From Hansfordia pulvinata (taxonomy: Eukaryota > Ascomycota > Sordariomycetes > Xylariales), in NCBI GenBank assembly GCA_006538405.1, contig BJKQ01000019.1, positions 1-64,000 of the forward strand: a DNA stretch of 64,000 nucleotides, written 5' to 3'. The notes below the pieces were generated by a model. That model did no database searches, was not told the origin of the DNA, and saw only the letters and a program-made list of their open reading frames with translations. Shown one piece after another: positions 22,668 to 33,600 of the stretch. Position 1 is the first letter of the stretch. Each line of letters opens with the position of its first letter. A program made the translations under genes and the position numbers.

Positions 22668-25600
22668 CACGGTGGATCTGAGCGCAACAGCGATGCGATG
22701 CGATGCGATGGACGGGTGAGGATGGATGTGAGGGTGGTGAAGGTGGGTAGGAAAGTCTGGGTTTTTTTCTTCGGGAAGGCTGGAAAAGGCCTCGTTGCTG
22801 GCGGATCGGGCAGACGGCTACGGGCCAACAACGGACCTACCTGCGCGGCCGCTGCTAGCCCTGCAAGTCGCGGTACCAGCACCACGGAGGCCACAGGGGC
22901 CGCATCGGGCGTTAGGGTCGAGCGCTAGGGGGGTCGCTGCGTACCGCTACTTGTCCCCGGTGCCGGGCTCTGACGGGGCAACGTGATATTGAGTTGGTCC
23001 GGGCCTGCGGCTCGTAGGGATTCCACTCTGCGGGTAGCGACGAGTACATGCACGGTCAACGAGGAACGACCTGTTTCCAAGGGCTTGAGATGGACTTGGA
23101 TGGGCTTTGCTTCTAGAACGATGAGCTTGGCCGATCGTCACGCGTACAGATGCAGATGGGCAACCCGTAGGGAGTGAGCTACGGAGTAGAGCAACCTTCA
23201 ACAGACGCGCCTGTATCCGCGGTGTACGAGTACTGTCGGTCCCACCTTCAACCGATGGTCGGTCATCAACCTGAAGCCGGGAGCATTGGCAGAGATTGGG
23301 CCAACAGACCAGGTCAGCCGTCCATTGAGTCGTCCATTGGGCCATTGATCCGTCCATTGAGCCGTCAACGTCAGCTCATAGTCCTCCTGCAGTCGTGAGC
23401 AACCGCCATGTCGTTGATCACAGTCCCGACATCATCGCGGATTCTGGGCAGACGGAACCTCAGTGTGCGCCGCGATGGGGACTTGCCTTCCCCAGTTAGC
23501 GCATTGAGTGCGGGTCCTGGTCTACGAGTACGATACCGCAGAGCAACAGTACGTTCATTTCCTGCTGGGTTTCATCAAACTCGCCCTGGGCTCGGGGATC
23601 TCGGCTCCTGTGCGAAGCCGTCGTCCCGCGAGTCGCCAATGGCTGCCCTGGCCACTGCACCTTGACCTGCGATTAACGCCGAGGTGCCGCCACGCCAACA
23701 GTGCGTGCGTCCGATGGGATTCGCCTATGCGCCGCCAGGAGTACGTAGAGTGCCGCATGCGCCGCCTGCAGAACCAGCAATCGAGGCGTACCCGTATTCC
23801 ACGTCTGCGAGACCGGAGTCGAGTCGAGTCGATGCCAAGCAGCACGAATCAGATCCGGATCCGCGCCCACGATAACCTCACCATCCTGCCCCGGTGTCCA
23901 TCTCTTCAAGCGCAACAGTTGATTCCGTGCCGTGTCCGTACGACTGGGTGGTCCCCTGTGAACTCGCTGCACTGCTCCTAGGTTTCGAATAGAGTCGAAG
24001 CCATGGCGCAGTCCGGGAGCCCCCTTCAGCCACAGCAGACAGGTGTCCGCTTCCATCAGACCGGCTTTCCCTGCACCACGGCCTGTTGTCTCAGCCAGGG
24101 GGCCGGTCGGGAGCTGTGCGCTGGGTGGTGGCGGCGGCGGCGGCTGTCGTCTTTTGGGGAAGCCCGGGAATGTTGAGGCTGCGCGCCGCAGGTACGAGCA
24201 CGAGCACCGCAGCCGACACGGCCACCCCTGTCTGATCATTTCCTGGCGCGGCCCATGGGATACTTTTTTGTCCCGTCTGGCCAGCGCGCCGGCCCTGGAC
24301 CGCGAATAGGGGCTAATTGAGGAAGAAAAACCGAAAGCCACCATCCCGAGCTGGTGGTCCAAGTCGGGACTAGCCCGGGGCGGCACTCCCCAAGGCTTAT
24401 GATTGTCCGTAGCCCACTGCGACTGACAGGCAGACAGCCGCAACGGACGCGTGCGAGCTGTCGTCTCGTACCGGCTGGCGGGCCACCGGGCCAAACTGTT
24501 GGGATTCAGAGTCCGGACTTGCACGTGGAGCGCCCCTTGCCATTTACGGGGTTCCCACAACGTGGGAGGTGCTCGCTGGCTGAAGAGCGCGATCCCCGTG
24601 CTGTCGTGGCTGGGCCTTCGCTGTCGCCCGGCTTGCTTTTGCGGCGTCGTGTAATTCGCAATTCCTGGCCCGATCTCATCAGCCGCTCGTGTCGTTGCCG
24701 CCGCGTGATTGCAGCCGGGTGTCATTGCTGTACTCGTATGCTCGTGTCGCTGCCGAGCTTCTTGGGGCGCCGACCCCAGCCATCGTCCTGGGAAGTCATC
24801 TCCTGGGGATGTCTCCTTGGGATGGATGCTCCTGGGGATGCTCCTGGGGATGCTCCTGGGGGTGTCTCCTGGATGAGTCGGTCGACCGAGTGCTGCGGCC
24901 TGAGCCGAGCTGGCTGACCCTAGCCGGGTATGCTGCGAGCAACAGAGCCAGGGCGTCTCGGGTATAGATATATACCAACTGGTGGGAGGGGGTTCGGCTC
25001 CTGGCATCGCCCTCCGAGCCGAGCGGGATCAGCCCGAGTCATTCGGCGGATGGCCCTTGCTGGGTTGCATGCGACGAAAGCAGCCGACAAGCATTGGGTG
25101 TTGCCGAGCTTGTCGTCGGCCCTGGCGAGCTGTCAGGGCGGGCGGGTGGCTCCGTCGAGCAGATGGCGCTCCCGAGAAGCCAGGCTGGTCCGAGACTGGT
25201 CCATCTCGGCGGTCATGTCCGGGTGTGCTCGTGTGTGTGATGAACGGGCGGAATGCGTGCGCTCGTGGGCAGACCGTGGACAGGCTCGGGGCGTGTCCCG
25301 GAGCAGAGCGTGGCGTAGCCGGTACATGCGAGCCGGCCCCAAACACACGACGAGCCGCGTATAGCTACCTACACTCGCGGCGTCCCCTACTCGCAGACAG
25401 CCGCCCCATCAAATTGAGGCGGATTGGCGCGTCCGTCAGCTCAGCAAAGGCGGGTACGAGGCGAGCCCAGTACGAGTACTAACTTAGGTATTAGAAGCGT
25501 GGTAACTGGAAGGTACGGCAGGGTCCTGGTCCCAGCAGCCGGCCGAGGTCCCGGCTGCCAAAACCCTGAGCACATGCCGATTTGCAGCCTGCTGCCTTTC

Positions 25601-25792
25601 CCTTCCTGCTCGTCCCGACTCTACTCCGCATCACCGCTCGCCTCGCCCTGCCGCCGACCTGATCGCTCCCATCCCAGCTCACTCGTCCAATCATAGCCCC
25701 CCCTTAAGTAGACCGCATCGTCTACTCCCCTCGCCGCGAAGAAGCACCCGTTTGCCTTGGTCAGGCCCCTTCACCCCTCGATCCATCCCGAG
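22668..25792. other. 3.1 kb divergent intergenic region between citrate synthase and the citrate carrier
   Basis: Both promoters must lie here. I see no convincing gene. Exact GTACGAGTAC words lie at 23224-23233 and 25470-25479, a TACGGAGTA at 23180-23188, and a 12-bp tandem repeat near 24800-24872. The longest open frame, 444 codons on the minus strand (23673-25007), is Arg/Ser/Pro-rich and resembles no family. A pyrimidine-rich stretch at about 25600-25690 precedes the carrier start and is its likely core promoter. Confidence 0.5.
24800..24872. repeat. 12-bp tandem repeat (TCCTGGGGATGC)
   Basis: About five imperfect copies of TCCTGGGGATGC in the intergenic region between citrate synthase and the carrier. 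The unit length is a multiple of three, but no coding frame around it is supported. Confidence 0.8.
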
Positions 25793-26970
25793 ATGTCGTC
25801 CGCCGCCGGAATCGCGCCTCCCTTGACGGAGAAGAAGCTGGAGAAGAAGCCCATCAAGTTCTCCAACCTGCTTCTGGGCGCCGGCCTGAACCTCTTTGAG
25901 GTCACGACTCTGGGCCAGCCTTTGGAGGTGAGCTTGTGCCCGCTGCCCGCCGCCCGCGACCCTCGCCTCCCTCCCCTGCTGACCCCCATCCCAGGTCATC
26001 AAGACTACCATGTCCGCCAACCGAGGAGACACGATCCCTCAGGCGCTCTCTCGGGTTTGGACTCGCGGTGGAGTTTTCGGCTGTAAGTACCGCGAGGCGC
26101 CTCGCGCACCCGAGGCGCGCCCCCGAAATTCGCCCCCGGCGCGCTCGACAAGATCAACCTCTGACACTCCTCCCCCCTCTAGTCTACCAGGGTCTCATCC
26201 CCTGGGCCTGGATCGAGGCCTCGACCAAGGGCGCCGTCCTCCTCTTCGTCGCCTCCGAGGCCGAGTTCTACGCCCGCTCCTGGGGCGCCTCCGAGTTTGG
26301 TGGCGGTATCCTCGGTGGTGTCACCGGTGGTGTGGCCCAGGCCTACGCCACCATGGGTTTCTGCACCTGCATGAAGACGGTCGAGATCACCAAGCACAAG
26401 ATGGCCGCCGCGGGTGTCAAGCCCCCGTCCACCTTTGCCACCTTTGCCGACATCTACCGCAAGGAGGGCATCGCCGGCATCAACAAGGGCGTCAACGCCG
26501 TCGCCATCCGCCAGATGACCAACTGGGGCACCCGCTTCGGCATGTCCCGCGCCGCCGAGCAGGGCATCCGCAAGATGACGGGCAAGGAGCACGGCGAGAA
26601 GCTGAGCGCCGCCGAGAAGATCGCCGCCTCCGCCGTCGGTGGTGGTATCTCGGCCTGGAACCAGCCCATCGAGGTCATCCGCGTCGAGATGCAGAGCAAG
26701 AAGGAGGACCCCAACCGTCCCAAGAAGATGACGGTTGCCAACACTGCCAAGTACATCTACCAGTCCAACGGTCTCAAGGGTCTGTACCGCGGCGTCACCC
26801 CCCGTATCGGGCTGGGTATCTGGCAGACCGTGTGCATGGTTGCCATGGGTGACATGTAAGTTGCCCTCCAGGTGCGCGCCGACGCTGTGCATTCGCTAAT
26901 CTACTCTCCAAACAGGGCCAAGACCTACGTCGAGAAGCTGACCGGCGACTCGGTCACCGCCAAGCACTAA
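25793..26970 (+). CDS. yhm2: Mitochondrial citrate/2-oxoglutarate carrier, Yhm2 type
   Basis: Inner-membrane carrier that exchanges matrix citrate for cytosolic 2-oxoglutarate, feeding cytosolic NADPH and acetyl-CoA supply; yeast Yhm2 was also reported to bind mitochondrial DNA. Four exons (25793-25927, 25995-26082, 26183-26855, 26916-26970) join in phase to 316 residues. The run [20 protein letters not shown] and the following [51 protein letters not shown] and [20 protein letters not shown] are diagnostic of Yhm2. These include the degenerate carrier signatures ([19 protein letters not shown]) in place of the classic PX[DE]XX[KR]. Six transmembrane helices in three repeats are expected. The last intron splits the ATG of GDMAK. 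There is no frame break. Its divergent neighbour is citrate synthase, whose product it transports. Confidence 0.95.
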
Positions 26971-29744
26971 GCGCTGGTCACTTGAAGCTGTTAAGCGCGG
27001 CGCATCCGGGCATGTACATGGTAATGCGTCCAGGCATGTGCACCGTAATGCATCGTAATTCGTTAAGTGCGGCCCAACACGCCCACTCCAGAGTCTCTAT
27101 GGACGAGACTCTTTGGAGGCCGGTCGAGTCGGCTCGGCCTGTTTGTTATAGAATTGTCATAAAAGAGAATAAGACTCCATGGCCATCGTTGGCTGCGTCG
27201 ACTATAACCGAGTTTGGGCTGTTGCTGTAGGATTTGCAGTGCAGGCTGGCATGTGATGTGGGAGCGGATGGCCTCGGCCACCTGCGGATGCCAGCTAATG
27301 CACGATGACTTGCCGTAGACGGGGTTGACCCACTCGGTCCCTGTTCGCAACTCGGCCCAGCAGGTCGGTGATGGCTTCGTCGTAGCTGTGATGTCGGTTC
27401 TCGGCAGTCCTACCGGCAATGAATTGGCGGCTTGCCTTACCTCGCGGTGTTTATTTGGGGTCCGAGGGCGTCGGGTCTGAAGTCTCTGGAGTATGGGCTC
27501 GGCCAGTAATGCTTGCGTGACTACTGTTCTTGTCGAGTGCTCTGATCTGCTTGGCTGCGCAGATGTTGGGTGTTCTGGCCTGGACGTGTTGTCTCTTTGG
27601 CTCATGTGGTTACTCGTGTTGTACTACATCAGTCAAAGGCGGCGGCCATGGTCTACTCGATGCCCTGGTCTGTTCGAGCCCCCCTGCGACCCTTCTGGCC
27701 TTCTGGCCTTCTGCCCGTAGCCTTCGGCACTCCGCGGCAAGGAATCCGTGGCCAGTCATGCCTCGCGCTGGCTTGGGCAAGATCTCGACCAAGTGGTTGC
27801 AGCCGGGCCGGCGGCTGCTGGGGGTTAAAGGGAACAGTGGGAGCACCTGACGACGAGAGGAGCTGGGTGACCGTGGCAGCACACGCAAGCCGGAAGCCAA
27901 CTGCGATGGTGGTCTCCCGAGGCTAGTAGACAACCATGGGGGCGAGGGGTCGGACAAACAAGTAGCCGTTGAGCCCTGCTGATCAACCAAGCAGTGAGCT
28001 GGCATTGCTGGTCACAGTTAACTTAAATTGGGTCTAATGTACGCGATTGACTCTATGTGTCGTGTAGGATCGGCCAAGTCGGCAGACCAGCCAAATGAGT
28101 TTGGGCCGTGGTCCCTTTACTGCTGGCCGTGTTGCATAAAGCTGCCATCTTGACTTGCTCTTTAGTGTGCGGGATCAACTCGGGCTGTTTTCAGGCAAAT
28201 CCCCCTGGTAGTGCATGGTCCTCCCGCAGTCTCTGTTTCTGGGGAGAGGCTATTGAGCTGTCTGTGCGCGGTATCAGGGGGGTAATTCCGTCCTGGGCAT
28301 ATTTTCATTTCTGCTCTTCAAGACCACGCCACGACCAGTCCCCAGTATTCACGGCACGCTCGAGAGTGATGCTTGTACCGATAGTCCGCAGGAAGCTCTC
28401 CTCGTTGTCAAGCCTCGACTCGCTCAAGAGCTGCGTACAGCCACGGTCGTGATACGATGACCGTCGGATGCTGATTGCAAGGCCAGCTATCGCCCAGTGA
28501 CAGTGTTTTCTGCTCTGCTCTGCTTTCGTGACTACTGCAAGAGAAGTAGCTTGCCCCAGCTTCAACTCTCCAGGGGGCTGACATGGAAGGGTTCGCCTTG
28601 ACGGTATACCCACAGGTTCGCCGGGGATGATTCCTTGTTGCAAGCTGATGGTTTGCGCACTCCACGTGCATCTTTTGTAGCCAGGAAATGGGCAGGGGGC
28701 GTGTATTGAGAACTCCGGCCTCTTGGGATAGCTAACACTCAGCAGCCCAGACGGGGGGCTATCTATGGAGATGACTTCTCGTCCTCTGCCCAGCCGTGAT
28801 ATCATGAAAGCCCTCTACTCACCAGCAGCAATCTCCGCAACTGTTGACTCAAGTCCCAAATTGCTCGTCTCTCCCTGGTAGCGTCGTCGTCACAAATCTG
28901 TGCGTGCCACCCTGCGGTCTCGATCACGTTCCGCTCGGGTAGCAGGGCTCTGTGCTCGTGCCTTACCTCTGTCATGGTGTTTCTACCACGTACCAGATGC
29001 AGGGCTTTGCCGTGCCGGCCGAGACAGCGGCTACCGTGGATGGCGCACATGGTAGTCTGGGGATCTCGTCGAGACCTGCATCCTGCACGGCTCCCCGCGG
29101 TCACGGCGTCTAGAATCTTAGTAACAGAAGCCGATCTGAGACCTCGAGAGGTGACCTGGCGAAGCCGAGAGGAATCGTTGACACATCTGAACTTGACGGG
29201 CTTGCGAGCTCACAGGAAAAAGTCATTACCACCATGGCACAGCCCGTCGCAAACCGGACTCGGGTTTCATCCGGGCCAACACGAAGCCACGGGCGCCTGT
29301 CTTGATCCGACAGGGCTAGCCTGGAACTCAAGCCGTGGACATGTTTGCTTCACCGGCTCGTATGACACTGCAGGCACGACCTCTGCCGTCAGAGCCAAGT
29401 CTAAGCCCTTCTCAAGTCATACGAGCTATCAAGCCTGCGTCGTCCGTGGCCTGGCTCGCAACCATGTTCTGCCAAGGTTGCGGGAGGTCCTGCTTGGTGT
29501 AGATGAATGTGGTCGCTGTAGTCTTGAGCCTGAACCTGACCCGACGATACTGGAGGAGATGCAATCGATTTGAGCCATTCTCAGAGACTGATTAGTACTG
29601 AACGTTGCATTATCATAGCATTATGATGTGTAATGAAGTGGTTCTGTATTTCAGCCTTAGGATTAAGGCGTGTTATTTCTACGGTGGCCGAATGTGGCGA
29701 AAGGCCCTATCTTATTAATAGGTTGATCACGCCCCTTAAAGCCC

Positions 29745-29877
29745 GAGGGGCTGGAGCGAAGAGTCTAGACGCAAGCGAGCCGGAGCGAAGACTATAAGGG
29801 TAAGCGTGAGGAGCCGGAGCGAGGACTCTAGAGGTAGGCGCGAGGAGCCAGAGCGAAGACTCTAGAGGCAAATGCTC
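29745..29877. repeat. Four copies of a 33-34-bp tandem repeat
   Basis: Imperfect units share GAGCCGGAGCGAAGACTCTA followed by GAGGTAAGCGCGAG. Copies begin near 29745, 29777, 29810 and 29844 and differ by a few, mostly transition, changes. They lie in an AT-rich patch just upstream of a small secreted-protein gene. Similar short GAGCGAAGACTCTAGA-type repeats occur in decayed repetitive DNA of fungi, but I cannot name an element. Confidence 0.85.
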
Positions 29878-29945
29878 TTTAAATATATTAAACAACCCGA
29901 GGGCCCGAAACTGTATAGCACGGCGCGCTCGTAACGACGAACCAG

Positions 29946-29982
29946 ATTGGCTAAGTGAAATTTTTACTTCTCGACTATAAAT
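29946..29982 (+). promoter_or_regulatory. Inverted CCAAT and TATA-like box upstream of the secreted-protein gene
   Basis: ATTGG (reverse of CCAAT) at 29946-29950 is followed at 29976-29982 by TATAAAT, about 107 bp upstream of the ATG at 30089. The spacing and order are plausible for a fungal core promoter. This is motif matching only. Confidence 0.35.
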
Positions 29983-30088
29983 TCTTCGAGTCCCCTTCCG
30001 GAAACAAGAGTTGAACCATTATGTACTTCATCTGAGCTTTATTGCCTTGAGAATCTCACTTTCCTACAGTCTTCCATCACACCGCACG

Positions 30089-30670
30089 ATGCGTTTTTAC
30101 ACCTTGTGCACTTTTCTGGGCGTGGCAGCAGCGATCGCCGTCAAACACCGGCGGGACTACGTGCCAGATGAGGATACAGCTGTTCATACAGAAGCGGGCA
30201 AGAAGGTGTACGATATAGCGATCAACGACGAAAATCAAATAAGCGAAGATGAGAACAACAGATGGATCAAGGATAAATGGAACCCTTGGAGGGACGATTA
30301 CGGAGCTGACCTCTGGCATAAACATCCCAGACTCAAGGCGTTCAGCGAACTCATTCAAATGAGAGACTTCGACAGATCCGACATGAGGGACTGGAGAAAG
30401 GGCACGATCTGGGCAGCAGGCACCAATGCTCGATTGGTTATGTGGGAAGCTCTGGCCATAGCCTCGGTTGCAGACGGACTGAGCGACAAGGGTGAGAAAG
30501 AAGCAGGATGGAAAGAAGCGTCCAGTCTCTTTGTGAATTTGGTGAAAACCATGAACTGGCACTCAGAGAACCGGGGCGTTCCGTTCTCAACCCTACCAGG
30601 CAGGCTGGAAAAGGCCGAGGGCAACAAACGTCAATGGTGGAAGGAGGTTGTAGGGTACATGACAGCGTAG
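30089..30670 (+). CDS. Small secreted protein of unknown function (orphan)
   Basis: A single-exon protein of 193 residues. The first 17 or so (MRFYTLCTFLGVAAAIA) form a clear signal peptide, with cleavage probably near AIA-V. The mature part is charged and Trp-rich (about ten Trp) and contains no cysteine, unlike typical disulfide-rich effectors. HRR near the mature N-terminus could be a Kex2-type processing site. I recognise no enzyme family. Codon use is clearly less C/G-ending than in the neighbouring genes, and the locus is flanked by AT-rich repeat-bearing DNA and a gene-free region, consistent with a fast-evolving or lineage-specific gene. The ATG at 30089 is chosen because it starts the signal peptide; an upstream in-frame TTG extension would bury it. 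It could also be a chance ORF, but the signal peptide and the good ORF length make a real gene more likely. Confidence 0.65.
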   Translation: MRFYTLCTFLGVAAAIAVKHRRDYVPDEDTAVHTEAGKKVYDIAINDENQISEDENNRWIKDKWNPWRDDYGADLWHKHPRLKAFSELIQMRDFDRSDMRDWRKGTIWAAGTNARLVMWEALAIASVADGLSDKGEKEAGWKEASSLFVNLVKTMNWHSENRGVPFSTLPGRLEKAEGNKRQWWKEVVGYMTA

Positions 30671-33600
30671 ACTACGATGATTCTGATTATGAGGGATGAT
30701 GTATCTGGTCATGGCAAGGCCTTGGATCACTTCAGGTTCAATAGTCGCAGGTCGAATTCAGGGACTGCACCCGATCGAGGTGTAAACTGCCGTTGCTGGA
30801 TAGCCTGTGCCACTCTCAACTACTGTCAACTTACAGGGAGGCCTTGACCAAGGTTTAGTTCTCAAGTTCCCTGTACAAGGTATTATGACGGGTATCTTGG
30901 AGGTGCAAAGTGCGGGACTACCAGCAAACACCCCTATGACATTTAACTCTATGATATTAAACAAAGTGCTTGTCATGGCACGCATCGACAAGTCTGTGAG
31001 ATCGAGGAGTAGAAGTTGTCCTATTCATGTAGGTATTGACACATGCATGAATGTCTCTAGGCACAGACAGTCCCAGGGTGCTGCGCCGGGCAGGTACAGG
31101 CCTTGGGCGGCTGAGACCGTTGTGGTGCGTGTCAGTGCTCTCGTAGTTCTGGCCGCTCAGTCCCTTGATGAATGCATACCGACGATCACGATATTCTGGC
31201 TATGATTCCTAGGCCCGAATCGGCCATTGAAAGCATACTCATTAGCTAAGAAGAACCCAGGTTCATCAAGTAGCAGCGTAACGGCCATTTTGATCAGCTC
31301 TTTTCAGTCCGGCAACGGACACGAGCGAAACGTTGGCTGTGGGAATTGATTCCAGAGCCCTGCGACGTCGTGTTCGCGACGCATGTTACATCAACGTGTA
31401 TGGATGAGGTACACAGCCTCGTGGACACAGCCTCGTGTGCCCATTGCTACGGGTATGCCCCCAACAATGGAAGCTACGAATGACAGCCGCGCCTTCCCCG
31501 GGATGTCGCCCTCAGCAACAACAAGTCACAGCCCGGTGGATAAAGCGTAGTTGTCAAACCGTCGTCGTCTACTGAAACCTCCACTGCTGCGACCACCATC
31601 CCGACCAAAGCACGCGTCTCTCGAGTCTCGAATGCGACAACAGCTGCAGAAGATCAAAGCCACCGCAGAGCTGCATCTCAACCTGCAGCGACACGATACC
31701 AGCCACACCTCCGAAAGCCCCGGCCCGGCGCTCAGACAGTCCCGACAATATCCATGATCAGAAGCTTCGCTTCTGATGACGACCACCAAACAGCCCTGAG
31801 ACGGCTAACAGACAGGCAAACCCCGGGGCCACCGCTGCATTAAGAGCACAACCGAGTGGCAACACTGCAGAATCGCCCGCCCGCAGCCACAGCAGCCACA
31901 GCAGGCAACGGCAAAGTTCACCGGCGCCCGGGAACGCCCGCACTGCCAACACAGACAGCGTCATCCGCTCGATAATACCGCACGCCTCGTCGCCCCATGA
32001 GCCAGTCAAGTTCCAGCGCCCCCCAAAGGACGCCATTCCCGGCCACTGACGGCGACGACGAGAAGGGAGGCGAGAAGGGCCCGCCCCCCGCCGCCACTTC
32101 TGGCCGACAGTCTCCCCGATGCGGCAGCCAGGTCAGCTCTGCACTTCGGCATCTGGCAAACCCCTCGTCGTCCTCCTCGGCAGGGACAAGGGGGAGGGGG
32201 GAAGGGGGCTACGGGGGTCAGGAGCGATAGCCGCCGCCGCCCGCCGCAGCGCAACGAGGGCGCAAAAAAAAGCTGGGCGGCCAAGAAAAAATTCAGTCAG
32301 GAGGCGAAGGAGGCGAATCTGGATGGAAGAAGGGGGATAGCCCAAACCCGCCCCCCCTCTCGCGACCCATCGACGATCTCACCTCTCATCAGAACGTGGC
32401 AGGGCTCGGTATGGGATCCTGACAAGGAGAGGCAAAACGATCAAAGACCCCAACTGCCGGGCGGTGGCGACACGGCAAACTTCCAGAAAAAGACGACGCC
32501 CGCAGTAGTCGAGCACTTGACCCGGCTAGCGGTCCCTGCAGGTGGCAAAGCAGCCGCCGATACCTGCGGCGAGCCCTGCACCCGCCCAAGCTCACCTGCC
32601 TGCATGCACGAGGCTGGGGCAGGCTGCGAGCACCTCGGAGAGGTACCTAGCCCGTTCGACACGGCCATTGTGGTGCGGGCCGCCGACTGGAGGATGGCAT
32701 TGTGTCCCACCACTCGCCACCGGGGGGCCGCCTTTCTTTCTGGCGGCGCATGGGTTGTGGCCGCGGAGGCAACGGCAAGTCTCGATGGTCAGCGACGTCA
32801 CCGATGCGGGCCGGTGCGGTGAGCTGCCGCAAGTCTATTCACGGTGCCACGGTGTCTGCGCCTCCAAGGCCGCTGTCACAGAGGGAGTCTGGGGTCCCCG
32901 AAGGAGCAGACAATGGGATTATCGATAGGAGGGTTTTTGGGAGGGACATCTGAAGCGTGACTGATCCACTGTGTCAGACAGCTTCCTTTGGTGGTTGCTG
33001 GGAGCCGAGAAACAACGCAGCTGGTGGCCGTCGGCAGCGAGCTTGGCGGCATTCTACAGCGCAACCGGGCGGCAGCATACAGCCCAGCCGGCCGTCTCGT
33101 CACGTCTACGAGAGCTCACCACGCAGGGCCAAGCTGCAGCGAGGCAGATGAGCTGACCGAGTGCGGTCGTGCTGGCCGACGAGGGCAGGCGATCGCCCAT
33201 GCCGGCTGGGAGAGAGGCGCAGGCAGGCCATGGCGACGACAACGACGCGGCACGGCCGACAATACACGTCAGTCACGCCGTGGCCCATGGGGAAGAATAC
33301 AGTTGTCAATGTCGATGTGTGCAGGCCAAGAAGGGCCAACCCCAGGATGGCCCGGGGCGGATGCTTGGCTCCCCTTGGGGAAGTTGTCACGATGTGAGGT
33401 CGTTGATAGTGGCGAGAGGTTGCCTTATCGCCCCGGTGGCCGGGACTACACGGACTACATGCGACTACATTGTCTACATGGAGGTACGGAGGGGATACAA
33501 AGACACGAGGATGCGAAATTGAAGGCTGGGCCGGGAGGCATCGCGGCTTGGGGGACGCACCGACAGCAGCGAGGGAGACAGCACTGACGAAGGCGGCGAC

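Larger units (their letters stand above)
26971..30088. other. 3.1 kb gene-free region downstream of the carrier
   Basis: It begins with the 3' UTR of the carrier. GC content is lower than in the coding parts and declines toward 29600-30000. A single ATG-to-stop frame of about 200 codons at 28974-29573 (+) has no recognisable motifs and no codon bias like the neighbouring genes, so I do not call it. From 29580 the sequence turns AT-rich and carries a 34-bp tandem repeat, followed by a TATA-like element before the secreted-protein gene. Confidence 0.45.

Noticed and set aside
28974..29573. 199-codon + strand frame downstream of the carrier
   Set aside because: No motifs, no codon bias like neighbouring genes and no visible promoter; not enough support for a gene call.
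29745..29877. CRISPR-like array
   Set aside because: Head-to-tail units without unique spacers, in a eukaryotic genome; an ordinary tandem repeat.
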